From NCBI GenBank assembly GCA_029204225.1, contig CM055100.1, positions 61,336,600-61,400,599 on the forward strand: a stretch of DNA of 64,000 bases. The letters are read 5' to 3'. Positions 57,960 through 64,000 of the stretch are shown here, piece after piece. Below the pieces are notes generated by a model. That model saw nothing but the letters and a program-made list of their open reading frames with translations. It was not told the origin of the DNA and made no database searches. Every line of letters starts with the position of its first letter. Position 1 is the stretch's first letter. Both the position numbers and the translations under genes were made by a program. Origin of the DNA: Diphasiastrum complanatum. Lineage: Eukaryota; Streptophyta; Lycopodiopsida; Lycopodiales; Lycopodiaceae.

Positions 57960-60820
57960 AGCTTTTACCAGGAAAAGCAACTGCCACAAAACTAGAATAC
58001 ATACCCTGTGGTGGATCTATGATCATCATAGTCACCTCCCCAATCCGCATCCACATAGCCACACAACTCAGGTAAACCATCATGCTTCATGTAAATCAAG
58101 CCATAATCTGAAGTGCCTTTCACATAATGCAAAATGCGTTTAGCTGTCTTTCAATGCATTTTCGTAGGTGCTACCATAAACTGACTTACAATGCCAACAA
58201 CATAGCATATATCTGGTCTAGTTGTGGTAAGGTAAATCAAGCTCCCTACTAACTGCCTATACAACGTAGCATCAAATGATTGTGACTCATCAAGCTTAGA
58301 AAGCTTTTTACCTGGTCCAATAGGAGTATTCACTGGTTTGCAATCCTGCAACCTAAACCTGTGTAGCCACTCTTTGACATACTTCACCTGTGTTAAACCC
58401 ACTTCGTGTCCTTTTTGCCACACCTCTACTCCAAGGCAATAATGCATCAAACTGAGACCTGTCATCTCAAATTCTTCCATGAGGTCTTTCTTGATCATGT
58501 CTATCACCTCTTGATTATTTCCCGTAATAATCAAGTCATCAACATAAAGAGCAATTAAAGCAACCATACCATCAAAGCATAAGACATAGATTTGGATCAG
58601 AATGTGTTCTCACCATCTCCTTTGAATGAAAGTAGGCATCAATCCTGCTATACCACGCACGTGGTGCCTGTTTAAGACCATAAAGCGCTTTCTTCAAGCG
58701 ACATACTTTATTTTCCTGTCCCTTTGCTACAAAGCCTTCAGATTGATCTATGAACAACTCTTCTTCTAACTCACCATTTAGAAAAGCAGATTTCACATCC
58801 ATCTGATGCAAAGGCCAACCAAAACATGAAGCTAAAGCAACAAGTAGACGTAGAGTATTCCACTTACATACTGGCGCAAAGGTCTCCTCATAGTTGATGC
58901 CTTTACTTTGTGCATACCCTTTGATCACCAATCTTGTCTTGTGCTTTGCTATACTTCCATCTGCATGGTACTTAGTCATGTATACCCATTTGCAACCAAT
59001 GGGTTTCTTGCCAACTAGTGGTTCTACTAAGTCCCATGTGCTATGTTTAGCAATTGACTCCATCTCCTCTCCCATGGCCTTGACGCAAATGTCATCATCC
59101 TTCGCTTCACCATAAGTCGAAGGTTCTTTGCTTTGAATAATGCTAGATAAGAGAGCATAATTTGCTTCATACCTTTCAGGTTGTGTCTTCTCTCTTGTTG
59201 ATCTTCATAGCTCTCCCTGGCTAGATGATCCTGGAAAGTCATCCATGTCGCGGCTCTCCAACAATCTCTCAAACCATTTAGGGAGCTTCCTGTCAGGTGA
59301 TCGGTTTCTTGGTGAAAATGTATCCCACGGTACATCCTTCTCCTTCCATTTGTCACCTACAACTTCAATCCTTCTTGTACCAAAAGGTTTGTCTCTACCT
59401 CTCCAACCTGTCTCTTGAGGTTGAGTAGTAGTATCTTGAGATGTATCCTCATATTCATCACTCGGAAGGTCAATGAATGGATCATGATCAGGAGGTATCC
59501 TCACCTTACCATCTTTCCCACTGGATGTATCTATCTTCTCAGCATCCTCGTCTCCATACATCTTGGATTCATTAAAGATAACATCTAGGCTTACATGGAT
59601 TTTGTTTTCCACTAGATCAAAACATCTACTTCACACGTTCATCATATCCTAGGAATATACACTTGATAGCTTTTACATCAAGTTTACGTCTCTCTTCCTT
59701 AGGAATGTATACAAAGGCCATATATCCAAAGATTTGCAAGTGGTTCACCTTTGGCTTGTTCTTCGTGAATGCTTCCTTAGGTGTTATCTTTGGTATGGCA
59801 ATGGTAGGACTTCTATTTTGAAGATAGACTGTTGTACAGTATGCTTCTGACCAAAAATCTTTTGGTAGTTTATCTCAGCTAGCATAGATCTGGCACCTTC
59901 CACAATCGTACGATTCTTGCGCTCAGCTACACCATTGAGAGGAGTATGAGCTTGCATAAATTGTCTTTTAATCCCACATTGATCACAAAGATCATTGAAG
60001 TCATTAGACTTATACTCACCTCCACTATCTGATCTTAGGACTTTGATCTTCCTACTTGTCTAATTTTCAACCAATGCTTTGAAGCTCTTGAAATTGTCAA
60101 ATGCATCCGATTTCTTCTTTAAGAAGTAGATCCACACGTCTTACGTGACATATCATCAATAAAGGTCATGAAATAGAAGGCTTTACCTAAGGACATGGTC
60201 CTCATAGTCCCGCATAAATCTGTGTGGATCAAATCCAGGATGTTCTTTGCTCTTGCAACACCACCTTTATTGAAGTTCTCTCGATGCTGTTTCCCATATA
60301 TACACGATTTGCACATCGATTTCAAGTGGTCTTCTATAGTAGGCAATCCTGTTACCATCTCCAATTTTCTCATCAAACTGAGGCTTCCCAAGTTCAAGTG
60401 ACCAAGCCTCTTATGTCACAACTCCGTATGCGATGGAATGGACAATACGAGTCCATGTTGCCCCTTGATTGTAGCATTCAGCTTGTACAATTTTGTATTG
60501 GGCTCCCTTACTCCATCCGCAATAACTTTAAACTTTTGGTTCACATCCTTCACAAAGCAATGATCATGGGCAAATCACACTTTCAACTTTTGATCAGTAA
60601 TGACTCCAATAGAAAGTAGATTTTTCTTCAAACCTGGTACGTAAAGTACCTCCCTGATCATCTTGCTTTTGCCATCAGGTAGTTGGATTGAAACGATACC
60701 TATCCCCTTGATCTTGCATACCTCACCATTTGCTTGTGAAACGGATGTTCCATTATCCAACACTTTTAAGCTACTGAACCAATTCTTGTTACATGTCATG
60801 TGTCTTGTGGCTCCCGAGTC
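57960..60820 (-). pseudogene. Element D pol
   Basis: Protease YIDSGATRHMT at about 60830-60800, then NGEVCKIKGIGIVSIQLPDG. Integrase parts: LGSLSLMRKLEMVTGLP, CKSCIYGKQH, LIHTDLCGT (first Asp), then many frameshifts (60130-59640) through the DSGGEYKSN and NRTIVE areas. Spacer, then [81 protein letters not shown], a stop near 58570, then ALYVDDLIITGNNQEVIDMI with the catalytic YVDD intact. RNase H begins (YVDADWGGDYDD) and is cut off at about 57967. So RT is nearly whole at sequence level but split by one stop, and RNase H is lost. Confidence 0.92.
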
Positions 60821-61725
60821 AATATACCACGCTTGATCATCTTGATTGGATGACAATGCAGATATGAAAATGCTAGAATCTTCAATCTCACCCTCATCGA
60901 CAAGGTTACTTGCTTGCTTTGGTTTCCCCTTGCCTTGTTCCGCTAGGAATTTGCAACATTCACTCTTCCAATGGCCCTTTTTACCACAATGGAAGCACTT
61001 GTCTTTCTTCTTGGTCTTATTGGAAGATCCCTCATCCTCTTGAGTCTTGGCAAATTGCTGCTTAGACTTCTTCTTGCCCTTGCCCTTTTCTTGTTTTTGG
61101 CGTGTCGCAAGTGCCTGATCGTCAGTATTTTGACATCTAGCTTTCACCATTTCTCGCCGTTGCTCTTCCTGCATCAAGATTCCTATGAGCTCATCAAAGT
61201 TTGGCAATATTTCTCTTGATGCTATTCTGCTCACAAACATCTGATAGGGTTCTGCAATGCCGCACAATGCATTGTGCACCAGTTTCACATCACGTATGCG
61301 CTCACCAATAGAATGCAGTTCATCCTTCATTGTCTTGATTCTGGTCATGTACGTCTGAATGTGCTCTCCTTGCTCCATTCGAGCACTATTCAGCTTTGAC
61401 ATTGGAAACATAATTCTTGACGGATTTGACATTTCGAACTGCTCCTTTAGCACATCCCATGCATGTCTGGGTGTAACAACATCACAAATGTGGGTAACGA
61501 TGTAATCCTTCACTGACAAGTTAATGAAGGTCAAATCTTTCCTCATCTTTTTGTCAAACACTCTGATATCGCTTCATTTGGCGGCCTTCTCTCATCACAT
61601 GTGACGACTTCCCACATGTCTTTCTCCATCAGTATGTTTTTCATTTTGAATTTCCACACTGCATAGTTGGAAATCCAGTCCAATTTGCTACTTTCACTCA
61701 AAATGGACTCTCCCATGTTTGCCAT
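60821..61725 (-). pseudogene. Element D gag and start of protease
   Basis: ATG at 61725 opens MANMGESILSESSKL as in B. A one-base frameshift near 61570 is followed by a long open frame (61561 onward): KKMRKDLTFINLSVKDYIVT, RHAWDVLKEQFEMSNPSRIM, IKTMKDELHSIGERIRDVKL, LIGILMQEEQRREMVKARCQ, a Lys-rich linker, the zinc knuckle CFHCGKKGHWKSEC, and YIDSGATRHMT. Apart from the frameshift gag is intact, better kept than in B. Confidence 0.93.
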
Positions 61726-61739
61726 CGCAAAACTGCTTG

Positions 61740-62909
61740 AAACTTCTGCTATAGACTAAAAACAGTATGACGAGGCCAACTGTGTTGTCAGAAGTTGAAA
61801 ATAATGACCTGCACTTTTTTCCTTACCAGGTCACTCACCGCTTTTCCACCAATTTGAAAGCCAAATCGGCGTCGCCTTCCGAAATGCACTCAGTCGTCAA
61901 CTCCCAACTACGTGCCCAGTGGAATGGTGAAATCACTTTTGGCGCACTCTGAACACTTTCTCCGTTGCAATCACTCTGTTTTGTTGTACCGTACTTGCAG
62001 GTACAGTCCGGGTGCTCTTCGTTTGGAGGTTATAGCCTTTCGTTTGGGTCAAAACATGCAAAGGACCCAAAAATAAGGATTTTCCTTGTTTTTTAGCTGT
62101 TTCTTCACCTTGAAGAAACTTCACTCTTCACTTGTGAAGGGACACAACTCAACTTTCACTTTGAAAATTTTTAATGAAATTGAAGGCCAAAATGCACTTC
62201 AATTTTTCAGGGCCCTCTTCAATTGAATCCAACGGTGGCCTTTGATCCTGCGGCTTACATTTGTCTGCCCACGCTCAAACCTCACTGTTGATTCACCTCA
62301 TCATCGATTAGATGGCTATCAGCGCTCTGGGGCTTTGAAATGGGCTCTTCCAGCCGCGGATTCCCTCAAATACACAACGGTCCAATTCACACTGGCCGCG
62401 CGCGACCTCCACGGCTCATCTCCTTCTCTTGCTTACCAACTATGGCTTTACTAGGGTTTTCAATTGCCTTGTAGAACACGATCCAGCACCCTCTCTGGTG
62501 CGCCGCCGCCCACGGCCGTCTCTGATTTTGCTTAACTGAGTAGGATGCCCTCCTTCCAACTTTTACAACTCCAAAAAGAGTTCAGAATGGAGAGAAATCT
62601 CTGATTTTGTGCTCCCAAACCCCAGACCAAGGTTTTTCACACAAGAATCTACATTTTGGTGAGGCTATTTGATTCCAAACTTGGTAGTTCTGACAGGTCT
62701 ATCCTCTTGCTCTGAGGTCGCCCTACTGCTAGAACTTTGATGCTTCAATCCGTTTGTCAAACGGTGTCCGATTGAATGCACACTGACTGCAGACACCAAA
62801 TAGCCTGCTTCAAAATTTAAAAATTTCGTTTGCTGAGGTTCTGATTCAGCCGACAACCCTTGGCGATGTTGTATTGTGTACACTCCCTGTACGGCTCTTA
62901 TACCAACTT
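61740..62909 (-). other. Element D leader with extra 530-bp segment and primer site
   Basis: Compared with B (46201-46990), the D leader matches on both ends but has an extra segment at about 62240-62775. This segment is GC-richer (CAGCCGCGGATTCC, GGCCGCGCGCGACC, GTGCGCCGCCGCCCACGG) and may be an acquired piece, or B may have lost it. The primer site next to the LTR reads TTGGTATAAGAGCCG (minus strand, about 62893-62907), one change from the Met type. Confidence 0.7.
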
Positions 62910-63179
62910 AGAATTTGCTTCGAACAGGAACACAGATCATGCTACACAGTAACACAGACATAAAACACTCTCCTCAGCAAGCTCACATAGCAACTGTATT
63001 TCTCAAAATGAAATTACACTGTACATATAGTTGTTCACTCAAGCAACCCATGCATGACCCAGGTTGCCGTTGGCGGGACGCGTGTCCCGTCGACTTGCCT
63101 CGTGGCGAGGCTTATTGATCCTTATCAACTTATAGGACCCACAGTACAGTAGCACAATGATTCTACTTTAATTCTAACT
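62910..63179 (-). mobile_element. Element D 5' LTR
   Basis: 270 bp, same length as both B LTRs. It keeps the main stem-loops (GGCGGGACGCGTGTCCCGTC and GCCTCGTGGCGAGGC). Confidence 0.9.
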
Positions 63180-63735
63180 AGTAGTAGACTAAAACTAAAA
63201 ACCTATAAATCTTGAAATTGATAGGCTACAAACTTTTTAATTTTTTTTTTAAAGCCAAAAACCTATGTAAAAAATATGAATAGGCTTTTTACCTATGAGT
63301 AATTAAACTTGTAGGTTTTGAAAACCTACCCAAAAAAATTTGTTAGGTGAATTTCGTTTATGTCCTCGACTGAATGGCCTTACAGATAAACTTATGACAC
63401 TCCTCATAGCACTCTAGGACTTGGATTAGTCGAGTTATGCCAAGAAAGATGGTAAGAGATCACAGGCCAGAGTTGGTTTAGAGGAGTAGGTAGACCTAAG
63501 AGATGAAAAACTACATTATAGGAATTCTGAATCCAAAAAAGACCCTATAAGAAATTCCACATAGATTGACAAAGTTTATTGATGTAAATTACCAAAATAA
63601 ATTCATTTTCTACCCAAATGCTTTTTGATTTTTTCCTGAACTATTTTAAGTGCTTAACCATTCTATGTACATTTATAGCTTACTTGTGATTTTTTTCTTT
63701 ATATCTATTTGAATTTAGTAAACTGATATTTTGTA
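63180..63735. other. No gene seen
   Basis: AT-rich with repeated AAACCTA/TAGGTTT words; no coding feature. Confidence 0.5.
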
Positions 63736-63739
63736 GCCA

Positions 63740-64000
63740 TGATATAAAGCAAACCATAAAGTTTGCACCTTGCTGGCCAACTATGGGTTTGTTAGAACAC
63801 TCGTCTTGTGAGGCTACTCCAACTCAGATTGGGAAGGAGCATTCTCTACCAAAAAATCTACCTTCAGGTTCTGTTTCTATCTGGCAGGGGGACCGATCTT
63901 GTGGAACTCAAGGAAGGTAGAAAACAGTTGTGCTTTCTTCAACCGAGGCAAAGTACATCGCAACATGTCAAGCTTCAAAAAAGATGTATGGATCAGGTTA
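63740..64000 (+). pseudogene. Ty1/Copia RNase H fragment, runs off the window
   Basis: Plus strand from about 63812: GYSNSDWEGAFSTKKSTFRF, then CFYLAGGPILWNSRK and, after a frameshift in the A-run near 63925, VVLSSTEAKYIATCQASKKM. These are the conserved DSDW, KST and STEAEYIA boxes of Copia RNase H, with the second box worn (TFRFCF for TSGYCF). It continues beyond 64000. Upstream to 63740 the match is weak. Confidence 0.8.

Larger units (their letters stand above)
57656..63179 (-). mobile_element. Element D: second Copia element of the B family
   Basis: LTRs 57656-57915 and 62910-63179 match those of B, and the minus-strand coding region is collinear with B and similar throughout. D keeps the RT catalytic box that B lost, but lacks about 175 bp of RNase H that B keeps (junction at about 57967). 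Its leader carries about 530 bp absent from B (62240-62775). Flanks (GGACT left, AGTAG right) show no target duplication. At its left LTR the shared sequence extends to ACTTAGAATTT, a few bases further than the B insertion edge. Confidence 0.92.

Overview
This window looks like intergenic DNA from a large, repeat-rich vascular plant genome, most likely a seed plant. The evidence is plant Ty1/Copia and Ty3/Gypsy LTR retrotransposons with Met-tRNA or TGGCGCC-type primer sites, a hAT relic, long GA microsatellites, GT-AG exon-like pieces, and one gene with the plant-specific GLUTAMINE DUMPER signature. I cannot name the species. The only gene that looks intact is the GLUTAMINE DUMPER-like gene (20159-20581, minus). 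Nearly everything else is transposon, mostly broken.

Layout. 1-9 kb: decayed AT-rich DNA, a CpG-retaining block (3.7-4.8 kb), a possible gene scrap (5.3-5.7 kb) and the 3' end of a minus-strand Copia element (6.9-8.0 kb). 9.2-16.6 kb: an LTR related to element C, a short tandem duplication, a Copia deletion derivative (11.7-13.8 kb), a coiled-coil ORF relic and a 260-bp tandem duplication. 17.9-22 kb: GA microsatellite, two scraps with exon-like features, then the GDU-like gene with a plausible promoter.

23.6-48.9 kb is a three-level nest. Element A (plus-strand Copia, 23585-48941, TSD GTTGA) carries element B (minus-strand Copia, 27991-47260, TSD CTCAC) inside its reverse transcriptase. B carries element C (minus-strand Gypsy of Tat/Athila type, 30829-45219) inside its protease region. 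Taking B and one CTCAC copy out restores A's RT-RNase H reading frame across 19 kb. C is the most unusual item: after integrase it has a decayed sense ORF of about 3.4 kb with no recognised family, and arrays of a related 24-25-bp motif lie in its leader and between integrase and that ORF.

49-64 kb: a Copia gag/protease relic with an LTR, an internally deleted hAT transposase gene, a 333-bp pure GA tract, element D (a second copy of the B family, 57656-63179, minus) and the start of another Copia RNase H at the right edge.

How it works together: all recognised transposon ORFs carry stops, frameshifts or lost catalytic parts, so none looks autonomous here. B and D have complementary deletions, and D keeps the RT active site that B has lost.
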